Origin: Thalassobium sp. R2A62
GTDB lineage: Bacteria; Pseudomonadota; Alphaproteobacteria; Rhodobacterales; Rhodobacteraceae
Reading direction: 5' to 3'
Assembly (NCBI RefSeq): GCF_000161835.1
Contig: NZ_GG697169.2
Location: forward strand, 2,980,575-3,044,574
DNA: 64,000 bases
Part shown: positions 1-8,041 of the stretch, one piece after another
How the letters are laid out: every line of letters begins with the position of its first letter
How positions within the stretch are numbered: position 1 is the stretch's first letter
The notes under the pieces: generated by a model
Seen by the model: the letters and a program-made list of their open reading frames with translations, nothing else
The model's database searches: none
Told to the model about the DNA's origin: nothing
Translations under genes and position numbers: made by a program

Positions 1-36
1 CAGGGCTCAATGTCAAGGTTTTGGAATGATTCTAAA

Positions 37-492
37 CTAGGTGATTGCCTCAAGGCGTTCTTTTGTCATGTCGCCGGGAACGATCGTGATCGGGATCGGC
101 AAGCTGCCCGAGTTTCGCGACAGCTGGGTCACCAGTGGACCGGGTCCCTTTTTGTCGTCGCCAGCGCCAAGCACGAGCACACCAATTTCAGTGTCTTCTA
201 GCACTTGCGCCATGATCTCGGGTACGGGCTCGCCTTCGCGGATCACCAGCTCTGGATCGATGTTCTGTTTGTCCCGCATCCATTTCGCAAAGACTTCAAA
301 GTGGGCGTGGATACGCTCGCGGGCTTCTTCGCGTGCGATCTGTGCCACGCCGATCCAGTGGTTGAATTCGTCTGGCGGAATGATGGCCAAAACCTCGACA
401 CCACCGCCCGTATGGGCAGCACGCAGGGCCGCGAAACGCATCGCGTTCAGGCATTCGCGGCTGTCGTCCAAAACGACCAAAAACTTGCGCAT
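37..492 (-). CDS. Universal stress protein (UspA family)
   Basis: A 151-residue single-domain protein with the typical UspA start (MRKFLVVLDDS) followed by a helix with conserved small residues. It also has an E-G-E-P segment near residue 86 and a G-A-G region near residue 108, where UspA nucleotide-binding loops fall. Family members are cytoplasmic proteins induced by starvation or stress, and some bind ATP. The full G-2x-G-9x-G-S/T ATP loop is not clean here (GAGDDKKGPGP), so ATP binding is uncertain. The length matches the family. It is transcribed alone, with 79 bases before the next gene on the same strand. Confidence 0.85.
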   Translation of the reverse strand: MRKFLVVLDDSRECLNAMRFAALRAAHTGGGVEVLAIIPPDEFNHWIGVAQIAREEARERIHAHFEVFAKWMRDKQNIDPELVIREGEPVPEIMAQVLEDTEIGVLVLGAGDDKKGPGPLVTQLSRNSGSLPIPITIVPGDMTKERLEAIT

Positions 493-571
493 CTTAGGCT
501 CTCCTTTGTCCGATGCTGATTGTGCAGCACAGCGCCACGACTGGCAATCGGATTCGCCTATGCCGTTTGCG

Positions 572-1720
572 TCAGATCAATCGTCTAACACCGCGCAAAC
601 AGGCCGATCCCACAGCATTGGCGCCGAACAGCACAACCTGCAGGACCGCTGCGTAAATCAGCGCGGCAGTCGCCAATGCCACATCAGTCAACTTGACCAT
701 TGTTCGAAAGACCCGCGATTTCCCGAGAACAGCCAACGTTGATGAGGTACGCGCGCCGCGTATATCGCTGAGGCGCGCGAGACGGGCAGCATCATCCGCC
801 CCATCAACATATCGCATCAACACCAATGTGTCCGTGAGCGAGGTATTGCGTGCGACGCGGGTCAAATCACCGGTCACGTCCTGCAAGCGCGCCAATTTTG
901 CAGTGTCCAGAAATTCGTCTAACGTTGCAGTGCCGTGCATGTATGGTAGGATCTTCTTGGGCTTCAGATCAACCCGCGCCACTCGGGATAGTTCGCCAGA
1001 AAACCGCGGTGTCAGCGTGCCCATCTTGCGCGCGACACGCAGTGATGTTGCACCCGCTTTGACACTAGCGCTGCTTCCGGCGGTTATGACCACAGTCGCG
1101 GTCGCACCCAGCCCCACAATGGCAAGGGTCACGTCAATCTTGTCGACGTCGCCCCCTGTGGCCGCCGCCCATCCGGCGCGGCGCAACGCATTTAGATCTC
1201 CGACTGGGGTGAGCTCGACTGGAAGCCCACAGGTCGCAATCATCGCAACCGACGGGCATTGTGCGATGTCCGCAATACAGCTGCCACAGGTCCGCGCCGA
1301 GGCCCAAAAACCCGTTATCTCGGCCTCTAGGGTGTCGATCCGCGCTGCGAGGTCCGGATCAGGCGCCAGCCCATGTTCTGCAGCAACCAACGCAACGGTT
1401 TGAACACGGTCAAAGTCACCAGTGGCCAACGCCAGTTCCATCTCGCGGCGCGCCCAGTCTGGGGTGACAGCTCGCGCCATTGCACTGGTCAGAGCACGGT
1501 CCAGCTCGGACGCCGTGCGATCAACCCAAGGGGTCGCAAAAGGTGACGTCGCAAGCAGCAAAATCAAACCGAATGTTGTTAGGAAAAATGGCAGAACCAG
1601 CAGTCCCAACCGCAGTCGGCGCCGCCACGGTTTACGCGCTGGAATGGGCCCAATCCCAATAGAGATCGCGCGTACGGCGGGCCAAAGGACCTGCCTGATA
1701 TTGACGATCGTCAAAGGCAC
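572..1720 (-). CDS. Conserved membrane protein of unknown function
   Basis: I do not recognise a characterised family. The product has a basic N-terminus, one hydrophobic segment near residues 38-58 (LGLLVLPFFLTTFGLILLLA), a long soluble middle and a second hydrophobic stretch near residues 340-370. A small Cys cluster (CGSCIADIAQC) sits near residue 143. The ATG at 1720 lies 89 bases inside the 3' end of the upstream aminotransferase gene. The real start may therefore be a later non-ATG codon, for example the TTG at 1609 just before the first hydrophobic segment. Its position behind ilvE suggests co-transcription but gives no functional clue. Confidence 0.6.
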   Translation of the reverse strand: MPLTIVNIRQVLWPAVRAISIGIGPIPARKPWRRRLRLGLLVLPFFLTTFGLILLLATSPFATPWVDRTASELDRALTSAMARAVTPDWARREMELALATGDFDRVQTVALVAAEHGLAPDPDLAARIDTLEAEITGFWASARTCGSCIADIAQCPSVAMIATCGLPVELTPVGDLNALRRAGWAAATGGDVDKIDVTLAIVGLGATATVVITAGSSASVKAGATSLRVARKMGTLTPRFSGELSRVARVDLKPKKILPYMHGTATLDEFLDTAKLARLQDVTGDLTRVARNTSLTDTLVLMRYVDGADDAARLARLSDIRGARTSSTLAVLGKSRVFRTMVKLTDVALATAALIYAAVLQVVLFGANAVGSACLRGVRRLI

Positions 1721-2495
1721 TGACCGCAGTTACCTTGGCCATATTGCCGGACAAGAATACTTCGTCAGCATCGCGAAAGTGGTCAAAACTGAGAACCTGT
1801 TCATGCACGGTGACGCCATCGGCGCGTAGGTTTTTGATGTGCCGTGCGCGGGTGATCCCTGACAGGAATGTACCGTTGGCAATGGGCGTAAACACTTCGC
1901 CATCTTTGACCATGAACACGTTGGCTGTGGCGGTTTCGGCCACGTTGCCCGCGACATCGGCGACCAGCGCGTTGCCGAAGCCCTTTGACCGCGCTTCGGC
2001 CAACATTCGTGCGTTGTTGGGATATAGACAACCCGCCTTGGCGTTGACGACATTGTCCTCGAGAACGGGGCGGCGGAAACGTGTCTGGGTCAAAGTGGTT
2101 GCATGCTTATGCGACGGCATAGGGATCTTTTCGAGACACATGGCAAACGCTGTAGTCTCGGCTGCAGGAACGATCGCAGTCGGATCACCATCAACGGCCC
2201 AATACATCGGGCGGATATAGACAGCGGTCTTGGATGAATAAGCGGCCAGCCCTTCCCACGCGAGATTGACCATCTCTTCGGGCGTCATCGTAGGCTCCAT
2301 CATCAAGGCGCGGGCAGACGCATTCACACGCGTGCAATGAGGCAGCAAATCAGGGGCTATGCCATCAAAATAGCGCGCACCGTCAAAGACGGTCGAGCCT
2401 AGCCATGACCCGTGGTCAGCGGCCCGCATGATGGGGACGTTTCCGTCGTGCCATGTGCCTTCGAAATAGGTGCGAATGTTAGTGCCTGCCGCCAT
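1632..2495 (-). CDS. ilvE: Branched-chain amino acid aminotransferase
   Basis: A 287-residue fold-type IV PLP-dependent aminotransferase. It has the family N-terminus (YFEGTWHDGNVPIMRAADHG), the substrate-binding YIRPMYW region, a lysine in the NAKAGCLYPNN segment where the Schiff-base lysine is expected, and the C-terminal FLSGNMAKVTAV segment. It transfers the amino group between branched-chain 2-oxo acids and glutamate, the last step of Leu/Ile/Val synthesis or the first step of their breakdown. The length is close to the usual ~290-310. D-amino acid transaminase or aminodeoxychorismate lyase are less likely alternatives. A 16-bp palindrome lies upstream, between this gene and the divergent broken hydrolase gene. 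Confidence 0.85.
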   Translation of the reverse strand: MAAGTNIRTYFEGTWHDGNVPIMRAADHGSWLGSTVFDGARYFDGIAPDLLPHCTRVNASARALMMEPTMTPEEMVNLAWEGLAAYSSKTAVYIRPMYWAVDGDPTAIVPAAETTAFAMCLEKIPMPSHKHATTLTQTRFRRPVLEDNVVNAKAGCLYPNNARMLAEARSKGFGNALVADVAGNVAETATANVFMVKDGEVFTPIANGTFLSGITRARHIKNLRADGVTVHEQVLSFDHFRDADEVFLSGNMAKVTAVSAFDDRQYQAGPLARRTRDLYWDWAHSSA

Positions 2496-2604
2496 GATAT
2501 CCTCGCTGTTCTGCAGACACGCTATTGTGCATGCCGTGTTCCAGCAAGCAGCAATCCGAGACAGGTTGCGGCATTGTGATTTGCCTCAACCACGGAATGG
2601 GTTC

Positions 2605-2620
2605 TTTCATACGTATGAAA
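2605..2620. promoter_or_regulatory. 16-bp perfect palindrome between divergent genes
   Basis: TTTCATACGTATGAAA is a perfect inverted repeat in the space between ilvE (minus) and the start of the split metallo-hydrolase gene (plus, ATG at 2648). Its position, 28 bases before that ATG, fits an operator for a dimeric regulator. No regulator gene is adjacent, so the binding protein is unknown. Confidence 0.45.
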
Positions 2621-2647
2621 AGACGCAACCATTGAGAGGGAAACACC

Positions 2648-2827
2648 ATGCTGACACGACGCCATTTGCTTCAATCCTCTGCGGCCTTGATGATCTTGCC
2701 CTACGCTGCGCGGGCTGCTGGTCACAGCGGAGATACCTTTGCCAGCGCAACTGGCGAGGTTTCAGTTTTCTGTCACGTAGACAGCGAGTGTAACAGTGGT
2801 GTCGCAGTTTGGACCCCTATTTTGTAA
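2648..2827 (+). pseudogene. 5' fragment of MBL-fold metallo-hydrolase split by an insertion
   Basis: ATG at 2648 with a purine-rich ribosome site (GAGAGGGAAA) opens a frame starting MLTRRHLLQSS, a twin-arginine-like export signal followed by a hydrophobic stretch and an AARAAG cleavage-like site. The native reading (GDTFASATGEVSVF) runs to base 2770, then passes into unrelated mobile-element DNA and stops at 2825-2827. The rest of the gene resumes at 11044. Joining 2648-2770 to 11053-11673 gives an uninterrupted 247-codon frame, so this fragment is the signal-peptide half of one gene. Confidence 0.85.
2762..2770. repeat. Left copy of 9-bp direct repeat flanking the mobile element
   Basis: TCAGTTTTC occurs here and at 11044-11052. 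It is present once in the reconstructed host gene (GAGGTTTCAGTTTTCCCTGTCAGCC), so it is either a crossover core shared by the element and its target or a target duplication. The last host codon before the element reads Phe (TTC). Confidence 0.8.
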
Positions 2828-2972
2828 GGACTTGGGCGCCTGACAAACCATACACCCAAAAAGGATACGGGTTTCCCATATCTTTTTCCTCATCAGAGCA
2901 GACGGAAAGCATACTTTTTTAGGGGTCGTTAAAAACGCTCTCAAACCCCATTTTCGGTGTTGCAAACCCATA

Positions 2973-3029
2973 CCGCATCCTGCCTATGCGCTCCGATATT
3001 TGATGTCTCCGCGCATCGGCAGGAAGCGG
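2973..3029. repeat. Long imperfect inverted repeat near the left end of the element
   Basis: The arm at 2973-2996 (core TCCTGCCTATGCGC) pairs with the complement of 3006-3029 (core TCCTGCCGATGCGC), leaving a 9-base loop. About 17 of the first 19 positions are complementary. It lies downstream of the helicase gene in the ~290-base non-coding left end. It could be an operon terminator, a recombinase or helicase binding site, or an origin-like hairpin. No U-tract follows the hairpin on the minus strand, so a simple terminator is not clear. Confidence 0.6.
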
Positions 3030-3063
3030 CCTTGCCATCGTGTGTTCGTAACACCCCCTTTTT

Positions 3064-3201
3064 TTAGATGGAGTTCATATCGAGGTTTTCCCACCAACTC
3101 TTGAGTTCTGCGGGATAGTGTTCTTGCAGGTACTTTTCGACCAGCACTTTGCGCTGAGGGGATAATCGAATGGGGTTCTTCCAGGGCTCAAAATCAATTC
3201 T
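3064..3201 (-). CDS. Small open frame overlapping the helicase 3' end
   Basis: A 45-codon open frame on the operon strand overlaps the last codons of the helicase gene and ends just before an A-rich run. Its translation (segments IDFEPWKNPIRLSP and EKYLQEHYPAELKSWWENLD) is rich in Trp, Lys and Glu and looks protein-like. It has no ATG; a GTG lies about 20 codons in. It may be a small gene with an unusual start, or a gene whose start was lost by a short deletion next to the ATGAAGAAT at the helicase end. Function unknown. Confidence 0.3.
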   Translation of the reverse strand, partial: RIDFEPWKNPIRLSPQRKVLVEKYLQEHYPAELKSWWENLDMNSI

Positions 3202-5113
3202 TCATCTCCTTCACTAAATCCAAATACCTGCCGAAGCCTGTCTTTCGAACGTCTGCCGCCGCGGGCCTCTCAATAGCTCGTTGCATAGCGTTGAGAGACC
3301 CAAGGAAGTGCACTTGTTCCTGGGCGCGCGTCAGCGCCGTGTAGATCAATGAACGATCCACAATCTTGCTTGGGAAGGTGGGGATGATGACGGCGGGCCA
3401 CTGGCTTCCTTGCGCCTTGTGAACCGAGATGGCGTAGGCCAGTTGCACGAACTGCCCATCCTCTTCCTTCAGCTCGTGTTCCGTCCCATCGAGCAGCGCG
3501 CAGATACGTTCATCCTCAATCGATAGAACCCTTCCCAATGCGCCGTTTGTCAGTCCCCGTTCAGCGTTGTTCACGGTCCAGATGATCGGCTCTCCTACCG
3601 CGATGTTTGTACCTGGCCAAAGCGTCGGGCCACCCTGCATGGCAAGGCCGTGGAAGTGGGTGTTGATGATATCGATTTCTTTGTTCGTCGGGGCGATGAT
3701 CTGAACGTGATCGGGGTGGTTGCCATCTGCGTGCAGTGCCGTTTGCAGGCGCACGATTTCATGGCAGAGATTGTCCCGCTCACAGGCATCGAAGGTGACG
3801 CCCGGCTTTGCGCCGGTAAAGGGCGGTAAGGTGCCTATGATGCCATCACGTACGCCCTCCGCCAAAGCAGGAATACCGGTGCGTTCATCCTGCCGATGGA
3901 CACGGTCCAGAACGACCTTCCGAATGTCGGGATGACGAACAAGCGCATGGAAGACAACGCCCGGAGAAACAGGCGGAAGCTGCGCTGGATCTCCGCACAG
4001 AATGAGCGATGCATCACCCAGACGGCGCAGTATGCGCCAGACCTCAACAAGGCCAAGCATGGATGCTTCGTCGGCAATCAGCACCGTGTTCTCATCGAGA
4101 AGCGTGTCACTTTTTTCCTGTTCAATCAGGAAGCGTGCGACGGTAATCGCCCTACGGCCCGTCGCCTCATTTGCCCGTTGAGCAGCACGCCCGGAAAGCG
4201 TGATAATGAGGGGTGTTTTTCGCAACGTCTCCTGCGTCTGGCAGACCTCTTTGAGGACGGTTGTTTTTCCTGAGCCAGCATAGCCCGCCAACACCAGCAG
4301 GCGGTGCCGATGAGACATGCGGACAGCCTCTCGCTGCGCATCGGTGAGCGGGAATGGCTGGGGAGCCTCGTATTCCTCCAGAAGCGCATCGAGCGTGTCG
4401 GGATCGGTGATGCCAGAACATGGCGTCTGTGGCGCAAGCTGAGCCAGCTTGAGAGCGCAGTACGCCTCCATATGGGCAGCGCCGGGTGGTTGAAGCTCTC
4501 CAGCAAGCCCTATGGCCCCACCAGCCTTCACAGCGGCCTCAGCAACCTCAGCACCACACTTGTACCCCAAAAGCCTCTCAGCGACCCTCAGAGCGTCCTG
4601 AGAGGCCAATAGAGTGGACCCAGCCCCAAGGCAGGCACTCCCTGACAGAGTAGCCTCTACAGCGGCCACCTGGCGTCGCTCGTCCTTGGGGCCGATGTTG
4701 AGAGCTGCCCCAATACGATCCACGGTCTTCCAGTCGGTGATGGCGATAAGGAGATAGGGGTTCTCGCGGATGGCATCGATGCCCTGCGGTCCCCAAGCCC
4801 GCGCCAGCCGGATTGCCTTGGCGGCGGGAATGTCTGCGGCAAGGCTGTCGAGCCATGCAAGGAAGGTCGTCTCTGGCAGGCGGGTTTCCAGCACTGCGGC
4901 CGCATTCAGCGCAGCCTCCTCGCCAATGATATCCGCGACACCCTCATCCTGATCAAGAATGGCTTTGGAAAGATCGTCGCCAAAGGCCTCAGTCAGAGCG
5001 GCAGCACGCTTTGGGCCAATGTTTTTGAAGGCGCGTTCACGGGCAAGGTAATGCTGGAACATCGACGGGCTTTGGGGGAGACCGCCGTTGTCGGGAGGGG
5101 TGTGTGCGTTCAT
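3194..5113 (-). CDS. RecD/TraA-like superfamily 1 DNA helicase
   Basis: A 639-residue ATPase. Residues ~28-145 contain helix-hairpin-helix-like segments (FKNIGPKRAAALTEAFGD; WGPQGIDAIRENPYLL), as in RecD2 and conjugative TraA helicases. The motor core has Walker A GYAGSGKTT (Lys283), Walker B VLIADEASM, motif III GDPAQLPPV, motif V AISVHKAQGSQW and motif VI IYTALTRAQ. Such enzymes unwind DNA 5' to 3'. It is the last canonical gene of the element operon and its start overlaps the preceding gene by 4 bases (ATGA). This coupling suggests that it serves the element's movement or replication rather than host repair. No nuclease or relaxase domain is seen. Confidence 0.85.
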   Translation of the reverse strand: MNAHTPPDNGGLPQSPSMFQHYLARERAFKNIGPKRAAALTEAFGDDLSKAILDQDEGVADIIGEEAALNAAAVLETRLPETTFLAWLDSLAADIPAAKAIRLARAWGPQGIDAIRENPYLLIAITDWKTVDRIGAALNIGPKDERRQVAAVEATLSGSACLGAGSTLLASQDALRVAERLLGYKCGAEVAEAAVKAGGAIGLAGELQPPGAAHMEAYCALKLAQLAPQTPCSGITDPDTLDALLEEYEAPQPFPLTDAQREAVRMSHRHRLLVLAGYAGSGKTTVLKEVCQTQETLRKTPLIITLSGRAAQRANEATGRRAITVARFLIEQEKSDTLLDENTVLIADEASMLGLVEVWRILRRLGDASLILCGDPAQLPPVSPGVVFHALVRHPDIRKVVLDRVHRQDERTGIPALAEGVRDGIIGTLPPFTGAKPGVTFDACERDNLCHEIVRLQTALHADGNHPDHVQIIAPTNKEIDIINTHFHGLAMQGGPTLWPGTNIAVGEPIIWTVNNAERGLTNGALGRVLSIEDERICALLDGTEHELKEEDGQFVQLAYAISVHKAQGSQWPAVIIPTFPSKIVDRSLIYTALTRAQEQVHFLGSLNAMQRAIERPAAADVRKTGFGRYLDLVKEMKN

Positions 5114-5547
5114 GCTTTTCCAGGTGCAATACGACCGCCTAAGGCGATCAATTCAGCGGTCTCATCGGCGCGGAACAACTGCGCCCTAAGGCTGGCATTC
5201 TCAGCCTTCAACTCGGCGTTCTTGCGCTCCGTCGCAGACAGCCGCAGGCTTACTTCCTGGAGCCGTGCGAGTGGGACCATTTGTGTGTTGTCCGACGGGG
5301 CAGTCTCCTCAGCCGCAACGCGCCCCTGACGGCTGTAGGAGAGGCCCTGCGTCGTAGCATATTCCGACAGCATTTCCTTCACCTCGGGGTAGCGGGAGAG
5401 TTGCTGTCTGGATAGGCCAGAGAGCGTGAGTATCTGTCCGAGTTGCAGGGATGTGCCGTCGTTCGGCAGAGGCTTTCCAGTCACCTCTGCCGCTTCGATC
5501 AGACTGCCCAGAACGCGGAGCGCTTCGGCTTTCTTTGAATGGGACAT
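5110..5547 (-). CDS. Small coiled-coil protein of the recombinase operon
   Basis: A 145-residue protein of no family I can name with certainty. The N-terminal half contains a helix-turn-helix-like stretch (LTLSGLSRQQLSRYPEVKEML), and residues ~95-130 form a heptad-rich helix (LARLQEVSLRLSATERKNAE). DNA-binding accessory proteins with such a layout accompany recombinases in Tn554-like elements (TnpC), but that likeness is an inference from size and architecture. It lies 11 bases after the 135-residue gene and overlaps the helicase start by 4 bases, so it is translated with both. Confidence 0.6.
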   Translation of the reverse strand: MSHSKKAEALRVLGSLIEAAEVTGKPLPNDGTSLQLGQILTLSGLSRQQLSRYPEVKEMLSEYATTQGLSYSRQGRVAAEETAPSDNTQMVPLARLQEVSLRLSATERKNAELKAENASLRAQLFRADETAELIALGGRIAPGKA

Positions 5548-5558
5548 TTGAGTGCTCC

Positions 5559-5966
5559 CTAACCTTTGGACGGACTAAAATCGACCGGTGTCGGGGGGCG
5601 CTCCATGCGGACGATATCGACGCCATTCACCTTTGCATTGTAGAGGACTGTGTGGAGCCTGTCTTCCAATGCAAAGATACGTTCATCGAGTTTTTCGATA
5701 TGCTCAGGGGGGTTTTCTGGGAGCTGGGGAGCAGGCGCTTTCGCAACCTTCTTTTTTTGCTTTTCCAGGTCATCCAGAACCGATCTTCGCGCAGCGTAAG
5801 CCTCCGCAATTTCAGGCCTATTTTTCAAGCTGAGCATGGCGTGGGGAAGATTGAGCTTATCATTGACCGAGTTCGTAATCTTCCCCCATGTGATTTTCCC
5901 TTTCATTCTGCCGATCAGAGCAATGATGTCCTGTATGTTCTGCTTGGTGAGGTGTTTGCTCATCAC
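5559..5966 (-). CDS. Small basic coiled-coil protein of the recombinase operon
   Basis: A 135-residue protein with a lysine-rich N-terminal region (residues 1-50), a central helix with a KQKKKVAKAPAP linker, and a C-terminal predicted coiled coil (EHIEKLDERIFALEDRLHTV). It begins with GTG overlapping the stop of the third recombinase; an ATG follows immediately. A small third partner next to two or three recombinases is also seen in Tn554 and Gamma-Mobile-Trio loci, where it assists integration. The functional parallel is inference only. Confidence 0.6.
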   Translation of the reverse strand: MMSKHLTKQNIQDIIALIGRMKGKITWGKITNSVNDKLNLPHAMLSLKNRPEIAEAYAARRSVLDDLEKQKKKVAKAPAPQLPENPPEHIEKLDERIFALEDRLHTVLYNAKVNGVDIVRMERPPTPVDFSPSKG

Positions 5967-8041
5967 TGCTTCTCCAGTTTTTTCATTTCACTGATGCGCC
6001 TCTCAGAATGGCTGAAGGAGACATGCTGAAGCGCCTCAGCGTTTTTGATCTGCTGCCCCTTGAGCTCCTCGTCAGAGAGGTATTGTTCAAGTTGACTGAC
6101 ATGCTCCAGTTGCTGTTCCATCGTTGCCTTTGTTCTGGGATTTACGCGGCCACCGGCCTGCTCATGTTCCTGCATATTCTGTACGGCGCGTTGGCGACGC
6201 TGCACATCTTCCGCCACAGCATCCATGTGCTTTTTGTTGCCAGCTATGCAGACAAGCTTCGTGCAGGTGGTACATGCCCCAGCCCGGTCACATGGATCAA
6301 TTCGAAGAGCTTGGGTGCAGAACCCAAAGGGTGTTGAGTGGATCGATTTGCGTAGAATTGCCGCCCGATAATCCAGATTATCGGGACTATCGTCGACGAT
6401 AATTGGGAGCTTGTCCGCTGGTTCAACTTCGGGCTTGTTCCTGTCCATAATCTCCTGAACCACGTCTTCCAGATCCGTGTGATCATAGTCCTGATTTTGC
6501 GCGATATGTTTGCGACCTGACCAGCGCGCAATATGGACCTGAGGAACGTTGGCTCGTTGTGCAACCGTGTTCAGCCAATGGCGGATTTGGTGCGTGTTGA
6601 TGTTTGGATAGTCACCATTCGGAAGCGTCACACCAAGGCGCTCAAAAACGTTTGGTTGCCAAGTTTTTGATCCGTCACGGTGGTTTATGAACCTGCCATT
6701 GAGGTCCATCTGAATGGTCTGCGAGGTGATGCATGTAGGCAGACATGGGCTGGTGCCTTTTCCATCGTCGTACGCGTGAAGCAGATGCGTTGTCAGGCAG
6801 TCTTTGTATTCTACGCCTGACAATTCAGACACCATCGGCCATCCCTTAGGAAGCTGACTGCGCCAATACGCTTCAACGCTTGCGAACGTGTAGACACCGT
6901 AGCGCACGCTTACCAAATGCCTCTTTACTATACCCTCCAACCTAAACAGGCCGAAGATTTTAGAAACCTCAGAAGATTTGACTTCACCTGTCTGGCGCAG
7001 ATGTTCCAAGTCAGGAGGAAGAGGAATTTGATCTGGATCGCTAATTTTTTTAGCGAGTGCACGACCTTTTTCGCTTAGTTTCCGCAAACGTTTGATGGCT
7101 TCCTTGGCCACCGGAACCATTTCTTCAACGACGAACTTTACCTGAGGGGGACCGCCCTTGACGGGCCACCAGCGCACCCCATACCGGCTAAACCAACCCC
7201 GGTAGTTTACGTTCTGGTCGAACGGCAGTATATCGTCCGCTGGGCTGTTTTCTTCCCCGTCCTCAACCTCCAGATCAAACGGCAAGATTGTGGTCTCCTC
7301 GATCCGACAAGGCGCGCAAAACATGAGCGCCAATATCGACGTTGTCAGGATGTCTCTATCGGTGATGTCTCTATCGGTGCCTATTTCGCCCGCTATATGG
7401 AAGGCATCAGCGATCGCAAAGGCCTCATCATTCGTGAGCGTTTTCTTGGCGTGCTTCTTCTTCTGTTCCGGAGACTTTATGCGGTTCTTATCGCTCGTAA
7501 CATACTGAGCCACCACAATATCATTTGACACATTTGGGCAAACCCCGGCCCTGTTTAGGGTAGAACAGATCTCGCGCACACCTACACCCAAACTGTTTTG
7601 CATTTGGGTGCTTTCGGACGATTTAAATGCAGCCACCGCCTGCTCTGTGGTTAGCGCGGCAATGTCACCTGACTTGCCAGCCTCAAACAACTGCTGCTCC
7701 AACCGCTGGAAGGCCTTAAGGCGAATCCCGAAAGCACCTCTGCTCAGCCTACGGCCTAAAGTCACCTTAAGAAACTGCGCCATGTAAGCCTTCGCGACCC
7801 CATTGAGCGGCTCGGGAAACGGCTTCGCTTTCTTACCCAGGCCATCCCTCACAGTCTTAAAGGAAATGGTCTGACTGCTAGCGTTATTGTTCGCCTTCGT
7901 GAGCGCGGTTAGATCCCACTTCATGTCATCGAATTTGATGCCAGCTTTCTTGAGAATGGTGACATTGCGCCCAGCTTGAATAAAGTCGGAAACGGCCTTG
8001 TTCTGTTGTGTTATCAACTTGGCTACATTGGACACAATCAT
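5963..8041 (-). CDS. Large tyrosine recombinase-like protein (third of trio)
   Basis: The frame opens earlier (8263), but the ATG at 8041 overlaps the previous stop by 4 bases (ATGA) and follows GGAG, so I take it as the start (692 residues). The C-terminal catalytic core shows the first Arg in CRIEETTI (Arg246), HxxR in HQIRHW (His484, Arg487), a Trp-Ser-Gly where His/Trp is expected (Trp507) and Tyr519. After the core comes a cysteine cluster (Cys575, 584, 590, 593, 598; PCDRAGACTTCTKLVC), probably zinc-binding, then a Gln/Glu-rich helix. Size and layout resemble Tn554 TnpB and GmtZ-type integrases. It probably catalyses or assists strand exchange at the element ends. Confidence 0.8.
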   Translation of the reverse strand: MIVSNVAKLITQQNKAVSDFIQAGRNVTILKKAGIKFDDMKWDLTALTKANNNASSQTISFKTVRDGLGKKAKPFPEPLNGVAKAYMAQFLKVTLGRRLSRGAFGIRLKAFQRLEQQLFEAGKSGDIAALTTEQAVAAFKSSESTQMQNSLGVGVREICSTLNRAGVCPNVSNDIVVAQYVTSDKNRIKSPEQKKKHAKKTLTNDEAFAIADAFHIAGEIGTDRDITDRDILTTSILALMFCAPCRIEETTILPFDLEVEDGEENSPADDILPFDQNVNYRGWFSRYGVRWWPVKGGPPQVKFVVEEMVPVAKEAIKRLRKLSEKGRALAKKISDPDQIPLPPDLEHLRQTGEVKSSEVSKIFGLFRLEGIVKRHLVSVRYGVYTFASVEAYWRSQLPKGWPMVSELSGVEYKDCLTTHLLHAYDDGKGTSPCLPTCITSQTIQMDLNGRFINHRDGSKTWQPNVFERLGVTLPNGDYPNINTHQIRHWLNTVAQRANVPQVHIARWSGRKHIAQNQDYDHTDLEDVVQEIMDRNKPEVEPADKLPIIVDDSPDNLDYRAAILRKSIHSTPFGFCTQALRIDPCDRAGACTTCTKLVCIAGNKKHMDAVAEDVQRRQRAVQNMQEHEQAGGRVNPRTKATMEQQLEHVSQLEQYLSDEELKGQQIKNAEALQHVSFSHSERRISEMKKLEKQ

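Noticed and set aside
2762-2971. 69-codon open frame on the minus strand at the left end of the element
   Set aside because: No ribosome site, composition unlike protein, and it spans the insertion junction.
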